Positions 1 to 7,422 of a stretch of 34,295 nucleotides of DNA are shown here, piece after piece. Under the pieces are notes generated by a model, which was not told the origin of the DNA, made no database searches, and was given only the letters and a program-made list of their open reading frames with translations. This DNA comes from Candidatus Kuenenia stuttgartensis (GTDB taxonomy: Bacteria; Planctomycetota; Planctomycetia; Pirellulales; UBA1268). The position numbers were made by a program, and so were the translations under genes. Each line of letters opens with the position of its first letter. Position 1 is the stretch's first letter. The DNA is taken from NCBI GenBank assembly GCA_945883745.1, contig CAMCYH010000027.1:1-34295 (forward strand), in the 5' to 3' direction.

Positions 1-25
1 CCCGAGGCTCTCGAGAGGTTCCACG

Positions 26-442
26 ATGATCGGCAAGAAGACCCTGCTGCGTTGTTTCGTTGGAACGCTCACCTGCGTGGCCGTGGTCGCGTCTGGCTGG
101 GATGCCGAAGCGGGGCACAGACGGCGATGTCGGAGAGCGTGTTGTTGTCCCACCACCTGCTGCATGCCGGTGTGTGATCCCTGCTGCACCCCAGCCTGTC
201 CGCCGGCGTGCGATCCCTGCTGCACCACCAGCTGTAGCAATGGCTGCTGCACGACGGCCTGCGTGACGAGCTGCTACTCCAGCAGCTGCTGCTACACCGT
301 CAGTGCACCGGTGATCTGCTGCATGGCCGACGCCGGCTCGTCGCCAAGTACGGCGACGATCGCGAGCAAGAGCGGACCACCCGCCGTGAAGGCCACCAAC
401 GCGGTGCCAGTGTCAACCGGATCGGCAGCCGCCAGTCGCTGA
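26..442 (+). CDS. Small secreted cysteine-rich protein
   Basis: The gene encodes 138 residues. An N-terminal basic-hydrophobic stretch (about residues 1-29, K-K-T-L-L then a hydrophobic core ending near A-E-A) looks like a signal peptide. About 22 cysteines then fall between residues 35 and 100, many as CC pairs, with the motif C-D-P-C-C present twice and related C-x3-C spacings. The C-terminal 40 residues are Ser/Ala/Thr-rich and lack cysteine. A GAGAGG ribosome-binding site lies 8 bases before the ATG. Such Cys-rich exported proteins recur in planctomycetes, but I do not recognise a named family. A role as a disulfide-linked envelope or cell-wall component, or as a metal-binding protein, is inference. 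A strong intrinsic terminator follows about 50 bases after the stop, so the gene is probably the end of its transcript. The upstream context is off the window. Confidence 0.75.
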   Translation: MIGKKTLLRCFVGTLTCVAVVASGWDAEAGHRRRCRRACCCPTTCCMPVCDPCCTPACPPACDPCCTTSCSNGCCTTACVTSCYSSSCCYTVSAPVICCMADAGSSPSTATIASKSGPPAVKATNAVPVSTGSAAASR

Positions 443-492
443 ACCACTCCGGCAGCGAGATCCCGGAGGCTTCCACCTCCAGGAAACAGCAC

Positions 493-535
493 AACTCCCG
501 CGCGAAGAAATCTCCTCGCGCGGGAGTTTTCTTTG
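493..535 (+). terminator. Rho-independent terminator after the Cys-rich gene
   Basis: A perfect 11-bp GC-rich stem (495-505 with 516-526), extended by two A-T pairs, has a 10-base loop and is followed by TTTTCTTT. It ends the Cys-rich gene. It also lies just beyond the 3' end of the convergent deacetylase gene at 546 and may serve both strands, because the A residues at 493-494 lie on its other flank. Confidence 0.9.
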
Positions 536-545
536 CGAGCCACCC

Positions 546-1454
546 TCAGCTGCGCGGCCGTGGTCCCGCCGCGAGCAGCATCGTCGCGGCATGGATATCG
601 ACGATCGACTCGAGATCAGTGCAGTAGCCGCCGCCGCAGACGATCGCGGTCGGCACCCCCGCCCGCCGCGCGGCATCGAGCACGAGCCGGTCGCGGGCAA
701 GCAGGCCCTGCTTCGTGAGCCGCAGGCGGCCGAGACGGTCTCCTTCGAACGGATCGGCCCCCGCGATGTAGAGCACGAGATCGGCCCCCGCTCGGGCAAA
801 CGACTCCGCCACAGCCCCCTCCAGCCGCTCGAGGTATTCATCGTCGCCAGTGCCGTCCTCGAGCGGCACGTCCAGCGATCCGGGCTGCTTCCGCAGCGGG
901 AAATTGCGGGCGCCGTGAATCGACATCGTGAATACCGTGTCGTCGCTGGCGAAGATCTCCGCCGTGCCGTTGCCCTGGTGGACATCGCAATCAAGCACCA
1001 GCACCCGCCGGACCGCGCCGCGGGCCTGCATCTCGCGGGCCGCCACGGCCACGTCGTTGAACACGCAGTAGCCCTCGCCCCAGTTGGTGCCCGCATGGTG
1101 GGTGCCGCCGGCCAGGCTCGCCGCCACGCCGTCTTCGAGCGCCGCCGCCGCCGCGTCGACTGCGGCGCCCGTGCTGCGGAGCGAGCGCTCGACAAGCTGC
1201 CAGCTCCACGGGAATCCGATCCGCCGGACTTCGTCTCGCGAGAGCGTGCCGGCCATCACACGGCCCACGTAGTCACGAGAGTGCACCCGCAGGAGTTCAT
1301 CGTCGGTGGCAGCATGCGGCTCGATGAATTCGAGCGGGGCCCCAGCCGAGGCATGTCGCTCGAGCCGCTGCCGCAGGAGCGAGTATTTGTCGATCGGAAA
1401 GCTGTGTCCGTCCGGCAGGGGCAGCCGAAAGCGGTCGCAAGGGAAGAGTCGCAT
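546..1454 (-). CDS. Histone deacetylase-fold (arginase/deacetylase superfamily) enzyme, class IV-like
   Basis: The product is a 302-residue zinc-dependent deacetylase-fold enzyme, probably acting on acetyl-lysine, acetylpolyamine or a similar amide. The catalytic pair H119-H120 sits in G-G-T-H-H-A-G. Metal ligands are D157 and H159 (D-C-D-V-H-Q-G-N-G-T) and D234 (A-G-A-D-P). The transition-state tyrosine is Y277 in G-G-G-Y. The stretch F-E-G-D-R-L-G-R-L after D234 and the N-terminal I-D-K-Y-S-L-L-R-Q-R-L resemble the HDAC11 (class IV) subgroup more than AcuC. The longer reading frame extends 40 residues upstream, but the family N-terminus M-R-L-F fits the ATG at 1454. No partner gene is adjacent: it is convergent with the Cys-rich gene and separated from the permease by a long gap. 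The fold assignment is firm; the substrate is unknown. Confidence 0.9.
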   Translation of the reverse strand: MRLFPCDRFRLPLPDGHSFPIDKYSLLRQRLERHASAGAPLEFIEPHAATDDELLRVHSRDYVGRVMAGTLSRDEVRRIGFPWSWQLVERSLRSTGAAVDAAAAALEDGVAASLAGGTHHAGTNWGEGYCVFNDVAVAAREMQARGAVRRVLVLDCDVHQGNGTAEIFASDDTVFTMSIHGARNFPLRKQPGSLDVPLEDGTGDDEYLERLEGAVAESFARAGADLVLYIAGADPFEGDRLGRLRLTKQGLLARDRLVLDAARRAGVPTAIVCGGGYCTDLESIVDIHAATMLLAAGPRPRS

Positions 1455-1766
1455 CGCCGCTGAAGTGTAGCGTTGCCGCCTCCCCGCGCAGCAGATGCTG
1501 CGCTCGCAGGCAGCCAGAGGCGGTCGCGGCGAACGCGAGAAAGCAATGCGACGTCGGAGAGTCGAGAAAAACACGCGGGAAGATGGCTCTCGGAAATCTT
1601 CAATGCGACTGGCACGCGACGTGCTTCTTCTCTCCGACGCAAACGCATCTCGGTGTCCTCGGACGCCGCTCGAAAGGAGGTGCCGTCAATCCAGACACTC
1701 ACACAAGCCAGTCCGATTTCAAAATCACAACGACTCGCCTTCCTGTCGGAAGGTCGCTGAAACGCC

Positions 1767-1800
1767 GAAGGCCCGGTGCAGTTCGCTGCATCGGGTCTTC
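1767..1800 (+). terminator. Stable UUCG-loop hairpin, possible terminator or RNA element
   Basis: A 15-bp stem (1767-1781 with 1786-1800, including two G-U type pairs) closes a TTCG loop. It starts six bases after the stop of the cryptic mini-ORF ending at 1760. There is no real T-tract after it (it is followed by ATCGTTACG), so termination is uncertain. It may be the 3' structure of a small transcript. Confidence 0.4.
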
Positions 1801-1880
1801 ATCGTTACGCCCGCCTGCTTGCGCACGGCGGCTGGCTATGCCATCCAGGCGGGCAGTGCAGGGTAGCGCAGTGCCCCACT

Positions 1881-1907
1881 CAGCCCCGGGCGCAAGCCCG
1901 GGGGCTG
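1881..1907. other. GC-rich GCAA-loop hairpin
   Basis: The arms CAGCCCCGGGC and GCCCGGGGGCTG (one bulged G) close a GCAA loop. The type resembles short CCCGGGC-arm palindromes found between planctomycete genes, but only one copy occurs here, so repeat status is not shown by this window. Confidence 0.5.
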
Positions 1908-2061
1908 CAGCGGTGTTGGCTGACGATTCATCCCGCCAGCGTGCGCATGGCGGCTTCCTGTTGGACTGGCTCCTGAGGCGCCACTGTTTTCACGTGATTT
2001 GCGTCATACCGTGCCGACTGCCCTTGCAGAGCCGGTCCGCGGAGGCGAACTTCATTCGCTC

Positions 2062-3864
2062 ATGGACTGGATTGCTCCCGACTTTCTGCAGCAGTACTGG
2101 CAGGCCGGCCTCACCGCCACGGTGACCGTGGTCACGCTCGTCCTCATGCTTTCCGGGCGGCGGGCGCCCGACATGGCCATGATGGGGGCGGTGACCGTAC
2201 TGCTCTTCGCCGGCGTGCTCACGCCGCAAGAAGCCCTCGGCGGCATGAGCAACGAGGGCATGATCACCGTGGCCGCCCTCTTCGTGGTGGCGGCGGCCGT
2301 CGAAAGGACCGGCGCGCTCCAGACGATCATCGACCGGCTGCTGGGCCAGCCGCGGTCGCTCCCCACAGCCCAAATCCGCACCATGATCGGACCCGGGATC
2401 CTCTCCGCCTTCATGAACAACACGCCGGTCGTCGCCCTCATGGTTCCGGCGCTGCGAGGCTGGGCCCGCAAGCACGGCCTGAGCATCTCGAAACTGCTCA
2501 TGCCGATGAACTGCGCAGTCGTTCTCGGCGGGCTCTGCACACTCATCGGCACCAGCACCAATGTGGTCGTCAGCGGTCTGGTGGCGGAACGGACCGGCAA
2601 TGCTCTCGGCATGTTCGAGATCACCTGGCTGGGCCTGCCGCTGTTCGCCATCGGCATCGTCTACCTCGTCGTCGCCAGCAACGTGCTTCTCAAGGACCGA
2701 CGGCCGGCGATGAGCGCCAGCGATGATCCGCGGCAGTATTCGCTGGAGATGCTCGTCGAGCCGGGCAGCCCACTTGAAGGACAGACCATCGAACAGGCTG
2801 GCCTCCGTGGATTGCATGGACTCTTCCTCATGGAAATCGACCGTGACGGCCACGTGATGGCGGCTGTCGCGCCGACCGAGCGACTTGAAGCGGGCGACCG
2901 ACTTGTCTTCGTGGGCGTCGTCGACTCGGTGCTTGAGCTGCAGAAAATCCGCGGCCTGCGGCCGGCCACCGACCAAGTCTTTAAGCTCAATGATCCGCGG
3001 AGCGAGCGGGTGCTGGTGGAGGCGGTGGTGTCACAGAGCTGCCCGCTGGTGGGCCGTACGATCCGGGAGGGCCGCTTCCGCTCCACCTACGATGCGGTCG
3101 TGATCGCCGTGGCCCGCGACGGCGAGCGGCTCCGCATGAAGATCGGCGACATCGAGCTCCAGCCTGGTGACACACTGCTCCTGGAGGCGAGTCCGCGATT
3201 CCTCGAGCGGCAGCGGTCGAGCCGCCACTTTTATCTGGTCAGCCAGGTGGCCAACTTCGCTCCGCCGCGGCACGACCGCGCCTGGATCGCGCTGACCGTG
3301 CTCGCCGGCATGGTGCTGGCGGCCACGCTGGGGCTCGTGCCGATGGTCGCCGCGGCGCTCGCCGCGGCCGCCGCCGTGCTGGCCACCTCCTGCATCTCGG
3401 CGACCGACGCGCGGCGGTCCATCGAGTGGGAATCGTTGCTCCTCATTGCGGCTAGCTTCGGGCTCGCGCGGGCGATCGAGAAGACCGGGCTCGACGAACT
3501 CATCGCCCAGTCGGCCATCGGGGCCGCCGGTGACAGCCCGCTCCTCGTGTTGGCCACGATCTACCTCATCACGATGCTGGCCACCGAACTGATGAGCAAC
3601 AATGCGGCAGCGGTACTGATGTTTCCCATCGCCTGGCAGACGGCGACCAATCTCGGGGTCAATCCGATGCCCTTCGCCATGGCGGTCACGGTGGCGGCCA
3701 GCTGCGGATTCGCCACACCGATGGGCTACCAGACCAACCTCATGATCTACGGCCCGGGCGGCTACAAGTTCAGCGACTACACGCGACTGGGCGGTCCGCT
3801 CAACTTGATCGTGATGGCGGTTACGGTCCTCCTGGCCCCGCTCATCTGGCCATTTTCCCGCTGA
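2062..3864 (+). CDS. SLC13/DASS-type anion permease with two TrkA-C domains
   Basis: The product is a 600-residue inner-membrane permease of the SLC13/ArsB-NhaD (ion transporter) superfamily, probably a sodium-coupled anion (sulfate, dicarboxylate or similar) transporter. The first membrane half carries the hairpin motif M-N-N-T-P-V-V-A-L-M-V-P and I-G-T-S-T-N-V-V-V-S-G. The second half repeats them as M-S-N-N-A-A-A-V-L-M-F-P and F-A-T-P-M-G-Y-Q-T-N-L. Between the halves lie two soluble TrkA-C (RCK-C) domains, about residues 225-310 and 330-400, with the signature P-G-S-P-L-E-G and G-D-R-L-V-F-V-G; these bind ligands and regulate many such transporters. A frame open from a TTG at 1999 is rejected, because M22 at 2062 begins the hydrophobic N-terminus. 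The substrate cannot be fixed from sequence. Confidence 0.88.
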   Translation: MDWIAPDFLQQYWQAGLTATVTVVTLVLMLSGRRAPDMAMMGAVTVLLFAGVLTPQEALGGMSNEGMITVAALFVVAAAVERTGALQTIIDRLLGQPRSLPTAQIRTMIGPGILSAFMNNTPVVALMVPALRGWARKHGLSISKLLMPMNCAVVLGGLCTLIGTSTNVVVSGLVAERTGNALGMFEITWLGLPLFAIGIVYLVVASNVLLKDRRPAMSASDDPRQYSLEMLVEPGSPLEGQTIEQAGLRGLHGLFLMEIDRDGHVMAAVAPTERLEAGDRLVFVGVVDSVLELQKIRGLRPATDQVFKLNDPRSERVLVEAVVSQSCPLVGRTIREGRFRSTYDAVVIAVARDGERLRMKIGDIELQPGDTLLLEASPRFLERQRSSRHFYLVSQVANFAPPRHDRAWIALTVLAGMVLAATLGLVPMVAAALAAAAAVLATSCISATDARRSIEWESLLLIAASFGLARAIEKTGLDELIAQSAIGAAGDSPLLVLATIYLITMLATELMSNNAAAVLMFPIAWQTATNLGVNPMPFAMAVTVAASCGFATPMGYQTNLMIYGPGGYKFSDYTRLGGPLNLIVMAVTVLLAPLIWPFSR

Positions 3865-3867
3865 AGC

Positions 3868-3894
3868 CGCACGACCGGTACAACCGGCCGTGCG
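3868..3894. terminator. Hairpin after the permease gene
   Basis: The arms 3868-3879 and 3883-3894 form a 12-bp stem with one mismatch around a three-base loop, three bases after the permease stop. No T-tract follows, so this may be a weak terminator or an mRNA 3' stabiliser rather than a classical intrinsic terminator. Confidence 0.4.
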
Positions 3895-3956
3895 TGACCC
3901 GGAAAACAGCCACCGACAACTTTCAATGCGAAGGGAACGGACGTACCCTCACGTTC

Positions 3957-5306
3957 ATGAGCGACATCCTCTTCCATTACTACCGAGTCAATCCGACGAC
4001 GTGGTTCTACCTGGCGTCGCTCCTGTCGATCGCGTTGTTCTTCAAGTTCAACCGCGTGCTGAGCATGCGGAACGTCGATCTCATCGGCCTGATCCTGCTC
4101 GCCCCCGGCCTCTTGGCCGTGGAGTACGGCGGCTACAAGGCGAGCACCGCCGCACAGCAACTCGGCTTCGTCTGGATCTTCGCCGTCACGGGCCTGTTCC
4201 TGGTACGGATGCTCTTCGATTCGATCATGGTTCGCCGCCCGATGCTGGAGCCCAATCTCTCCGTCGGCGGCCTGACCTTCTTGGGCATCTCGCTCCTGGT
4301 CTTCCTGCTGGCCAACGTCATCACCACGCGGCCGCAACGCGACGACCTCGCCGCCGCCGCCACCGCCACCAAGCTGGAGGCGGGAGAGGGGCATGTCGAC
4401 GCCGATCAACTCGCCCGCCTCGGCCCCGGCTACCCGCTCCTCTTTCTCCTGCCGCAGATTTCTACCCAGCGGATCTTCACGCCCGAGGTGGCGGCCGCGG
4501 GGCCCGACACCACCGCCAGCAGCCGCCGCGCCGTCCACGAAACGACCGCCCGCATCATGGCCATCCTCTCGCAACTGGCAATCGTCAGCGGCATGGTGCT
4601 CATCGGATGGTGGCATTTCGATAACGTACGGCTGGGAATCGCCGCGGCCGTGCTCTACCTGCTTCTCCCCTACACGGCAATCATGACCGGCCGCGTCGAT
4701 CACGTGCTGCCCGGCGCGCTCATCACCTGGGCCGTGGTGGCCTATCGGCGCCCGTTCACTGCCGGCTGCCTCATCGGGCTGGCGATCGGCACGATCTATT
4801 ACCCCGTTTTCTTGCTGCCATTGTGGTGCGGCTTCTACTGGGAACGTGGGATTCGCCGGTTCGCACTCGGTGTCGTCGCGGCCCTGCTGGTGCTCGTGGT
4901 CGCCCTGTGGTTTACCTCGCCGAACGGTGGCGTGTTTCTCGACCAGCTGCGGCAGATGTTCGGCTGGATCTTCCCCAATGACGTCTCGCTGGAAGGCTTC
5001 TGGGCTTTGCCCGGCAACGACGCCGTATTTCGCCTTCCGGTGCTGGCGGCCTTCATCGCCATGATGGCGACGCTTGCGATCTGGCCGTCACCCAAAAACC
5101 TCGGCACGCTGATGAGCTGCACGGCATCCGTGCTGTTGGGCAGCCAGTTTTGGAAGGCCCACGACGGCGGCCTCTTCATGGCCTGGTTTCTGCCGATGCT
5201 GTTGCTCGTCATCTTCAGGCCGAACCTCGAGAATCGCGTCGCGCTCCTCGTGCTCGACGCCGACTGGTTCCCCCGCCGCCGCCCGCCGATCGATCGGGCC
5301 GCGTGA
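3957..5306 (+). CDS. Multi-span membrane protein, possibly GT-C-like
   Basis: The 449-residue protein has about ten hydrophobic segments, for example near residues 15-30, 40-60, 70-90, 105-125, 200-240, 255-300, 305-330, 365-385 and 400-435. A hydrophilic loop lies at about 130-190. The segment with G-R-V-D-H-V-L-P-G-A-L followed by R-R-P-F-T-A-G-C-L-I-G-L-A and Y-Y-P-V-F-L-L-P-L-W recalls the membrane part of GT-C mannosyltransferases (GT87/DUF2029 type), but the usual catalytic aspartate loop is not evident, so this is only a suggestion. The ATG at 3957 is chosen over an upstream GTG at 3894 because M-S-D-I-L-F-H-Y-Y begins the membrane-protein character. The gene lies 92 bases after the permease and ends 3 bases from the convergent HEAT-repeat gene. 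No specific function is assigned. Confidence 0.7.
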   Translation: MSDILFHYYRVNPTTWFYLASLLSIALFFKFNRVLSMRNVDLIGLILLAPGLLAVEYGGYKASTAAQQLGFVWIFAVTGLFLVRMLFDSIMVRRPMLEPNLSVGGLTFLGISLLVFLLANVITTRPQRDDLAAAATATKLEAGEGHVDADQLARLGPGYPLLFLLPQISTQRIFTPEVAAAGPDTTASSRRAVHETTARIMAILSQLAIVSGMVLIGWWHFDNVRLGIAAAVLYLLLPYTAIMTGRVDHVLPGALITWAVVAYRRPFTAGCLIGLAIGTIYYPVFLLPLWCGFYWERGIRRFALGVVAALLVLVVALWFTSPNGGVFLDQLRQMFGWIFPNDVSLEGFWALPGNDAVFRLPVLAAFIAMMATLAIWPSPKNLGTLMSCTASVLLGSQFWKAHDGGLFMAWFLPMLLLVIFRPNLENRVALLVLDADWFPRRRPPIDRAA

Positions 5307-5309
5307 CGC

Positions 5310-6176
5310 TCACCCGCGTCGCAGGTCGATGCTTGCCGGGGCCCGCTGGCGGGCGAGCCAGCCGCGCCAAGCGGTAAGATCCCAGCCGAAGTTCTCGCCG
5401 GTGAGCCTTACGAGCGCCTCGAGCACCTGCGCGTTCTTCATCGGCACCGCCACCTGCCGGCGGCTGCTGCCCATCGACAGGCCGGCGCCACCACTGGGCG
5501 TGAACGTGGCGGTGGTCGACCCCTCGGGAGGCCCGTCACCGACGGTGACGACATGCCGCGTCTCGAGCACATTGACCAGCCGTGGCACCACTGTCGCCAC
5601 CCCGAGGCGGCCGAGCACCGCCGCCGCTCGGTTGATGCGGGCGTTGTCGGGACCGGTGAGCGCTGCCGCGAGGGCATTGGCCGCAGCCTGTGGGGCCAAC
5701 TTCGCGAGCCGGTCGGTCGCGTCGATGCGGGTCTCCGGATCCGGGTGATCGACCGCCGCGGCAACGAGGGCCGCCTGAGCTGCCGGCGTACCGATGCGGA
5801 GAAGCGACTCCATATAAAGAAGCCGCACGCGCCGCAGTGGGTCGCTGGCGAGGGCGGCTGTGAGGGCGGGCACGGCCTGCGGATCGGTGATCTCCGCGAG
5901 TTCTTCGGCAGCGTCACCCGCAGCGCCGGTGGCCAGATCCTGTCGCAGTCGCTCGAGTTTTTTGTTCCACTGTTTCTGAGCGAGAGCGGTTTTTTCATTT
6001 CGCTCGATGATCTCGATCTCCTGGACAGTCCGCCAGCCACCGCTGTGCCGGTGGTAGCCCAGGTTTGCCATCCATTCCTGGTGGCTCTCCCGCGACTGGT
6101 CCGTCGGAACGTCATCGGCCACGGCAGCCATCACGAACAACGCGGCGACGATGCCCATGGTGATCGATCGAATCAT
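5310..6176 (-). CDS. Secreted HEAT-repeat protein
   Basis: The 288-residue protein has an N-terminal signal peptide (M-I-R-S-I-T-M-G then a hydrophobic core ending near A-V-A-D). A charged, probably helical segment follows (about 25-80, rich in E/K/Q), then HEAT-type repeats from about 85 to 200 (T-D-P-Q-A-V-P-A-L-T-A-A-L, H-P-D-P-E-T-R-I-D-A, and similar). The C-terminal part, about 215-288, contains the tryptophan-rich W-D-L-T-A-W-R-G-W-L. Two in-frame ATGs lie six bases apart; the one at 6176 is preferred because GGAG sits 8 bases upstream, whereas the ATG at 6182 is too close. HEAT repeats usually scaffold protein interactions. The partner and role in the envelope are unknown. It lies downstream of the GspF-like gene on the same strand (19 bases apart), so the two may be co-transcribed. 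Confidence 0.8.
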   Translation of the reverse strand: MIRSITMGIVAALFVMAAVADDVPTDQSRESHQEWMANLGYHRHSGGWRTVQEIEIIERNEKTALAQKQWNKKLERLRQDLATGAAGDAAEELAEITDPQAVPALTAALASDPLRRVRLLYMESLLRIGTPAAQAALVAAAVDHPDPETRIDATDRLAKLAPQAAANALAAALTGPDNARINRAAAVLGRLGVATVVPRLVNVLETRHVVTVGDGPPEGSTTATFTPSGGAGLSMGSSRRQVAVPMKNAQVLEALVRLTGENFGWDLTAWRGWLARQRAPASIDLRRG

Positions 6177-6195
6177 GATCATCTCTCCATCATCG

Positions 6196-7206
6196 TCACA
6201 AACCCCGGGCCGCGCCCTGCAGAATGCCGACGTATGCGGAAAACAGCCGCACAATGAGCAAAACGACGACGGCCGCCACGCCCACCCAGACCGCCGCCCC
6301 CGCGCCGCTCGCCGCTGCCGCAAAGCCGCGGGCGGCAGCATCGTCGCAGTCATCGGCGAGCCGATCGAGCGTTTCGGCGGTCGTGCCGGTGAGTTCGCCC
6401 ACGCCGACGGCTTCGAGCACACGGCGGGGAAAGAGCCCGGTCTCCCGCAGCATCTCGGTAAGGGAGAGTCCGCCACGGAGGCGGGCCGCAGCAGCGGCGG
6501 GATCGATTGTCAGCCCCGGCGCCACGGCCGACGTGAGCATGAGCATCCGCCGCACGTCGAGCCCGATGCCGCTGGCCAGCGATGCCGCCCGGCACCAGGC
6601 GGCGAGTTCCGCATCGGACGCCGCCCGGCCGATCACCGGCAACCGCGAGACAAGGTGCCGGACGATGCCCCGGCGTTGCCAACTCCGCAGCGCTGACTGC
6701 CACACCAGCCAGCCGGTGACGATGATTCCTGTAACGAGTCCGAGAAACGTGATCACACCACGCACACCCCGGAGGCCGAGGCCCAGCATGTCGACCGACT
6801 CGCCGGCAACGAGAATCAGCACGGAGACGGCTCCGACCGCCACGACCGCCTGCACCGCCGGTTTGATGAGCGATTGCCTCAGGTTTCGCGCGAGGTGAGC
6901 CGACCGGCGGCATTGGGCCGCGAGTTCGCGACAGACATCCGGTTCGCAGCCGGCCTGTTCTCCGGCGGTGAGCATTCCACGGACGACCGGAGGAAAGGTG
7001 TCGCCGGCGGCGGCAAGCGAGTCGGCGAGTGAGGCACCGCCCGCCAATGAACGGGCCACCTCCGTGATCGCCGGCCGCCACCGCGCCGGCGCGTGGGTGG
7101 CCTCGTTGGCCCAGGCCCGCCGCGTGTCGATGCCGGCCGACGTCGCAATCGCGATCCGGCCGAGCAGTTCCGCAAGCACCCCATCTGGCATTCGTCGCCG
7201 ACGCAT
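6196..7206 (-). CDS. Type II secretion/type IV pilus inner-membrane protein, GspF/PilC family
   Basis: The 336-residue protein has the GspF layout: a first helical cytoplasmic domain (about 5-110, with E-L-L-G-R-I-A-I-A-T-S-A-G-I and M-L-T-A-G-E-Q-A-G), two central membrane segments (about 115-175), a second GspF domain (about 190-300, with A-S-L-A-S-G-I-G-L-D-V and G-V-G-E-L-T-G-T-T-A-E), and a C-terminal membrane helix ending near residue 330. In the family this protein anchors the secretion or pilus ATPase in the inner membrane. At 336 residues it is shorter than typical GspF (about 400). No other secretion gene is adjacent. The start at 7206 has no obvious ribosome-binding site; an alternative ATG lies five codons downstream (7191). 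A family 2 repeat lies upstream. Confidence 0.82.
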   Translation of the reverse strand: MRRRRMPDGVLAELLGRIAIATSAGIDTRRAWANEATHAPARWRPAITEVARSLAGGASLADSLAAAGDTFPPVVRGMLTAGEQAGCEPDVCRELAAQCRRSAHLARNLRQSLIKPAVQAVVAVGAVSVLILVAGESVDMLGLGLRGVRGVITFLGLVTGIIVTGWLVWQSALRSWQRRGIVRHLVSRLPVIGRAASDAELAAWCRAASLASGIGLDVRRMLMLTSAVAPGLTIDPAAAAARLRGGLSLTEMLRETGLFPRRVLEAVGVGELTGTTAETLDRLADDCDDAAARGFAAAASGAGAAVWVGVAAVVVLLIVRLFSAYVGILQGAARGL

Positions 7207-7267
7207 GCAAAATATCTTAGGCCGTTTTCCCGATCGCTGCAGCGATGGGCTGGCAACCTGAGGAACG

Positions 7268-7349
7268 GAGGCGAGGGGGTCGGCGAACGCTCGAGGAGCG
7301 TTGGGCGTATCCTCGCCCCGAGACAAGACTTTTGCCGCCCCCGAGCCGG
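7268..7349. repeat. Palindromic repeat family 2, copy 1
   Basis: This 82-bp element is about 93% identical (roughly six differences) to 21570-21651. It can fold as a long hairpin: GGGGG(T)CGGC near the left end pairs with GCCGCCCCC near the right end. Inside are the arms GGCGAGG/CCTCGCC and AACGCT/AGCGTT. It lies in the divergent gap between the GspF-like gene and tyrA. Confidence 0.8.
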
Positions 7350-7422
7350 TGCTTCGCATTTCGGGTTGCACCACAGCGACTGCTCACACTTCCCGCGGGC
7401 ATGTGGTACAAGATCGCAAACC

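Larger units (their letters stand above)
1455..2061. other. 607-bp intergenic region with hairpins and a cryptic SD-led mini-ORF
   Basis: No conventional gene is convincing here. The region holds a strong Shine-Dalgarno-like AAAGGAGGTG at 1674-1683, followed eight bases after GGAGG by an ATC-initiated 23-residue frame (1689-1760). It also holds a 15-bp hairpin (1767-1800) and a GC-rich hairpin (1881-1907). Upstream of the permease ATG there is only a distant GGAGG at 2041. Longer frames through this stretch have no recognisable protein character. Confidence 0.5.
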
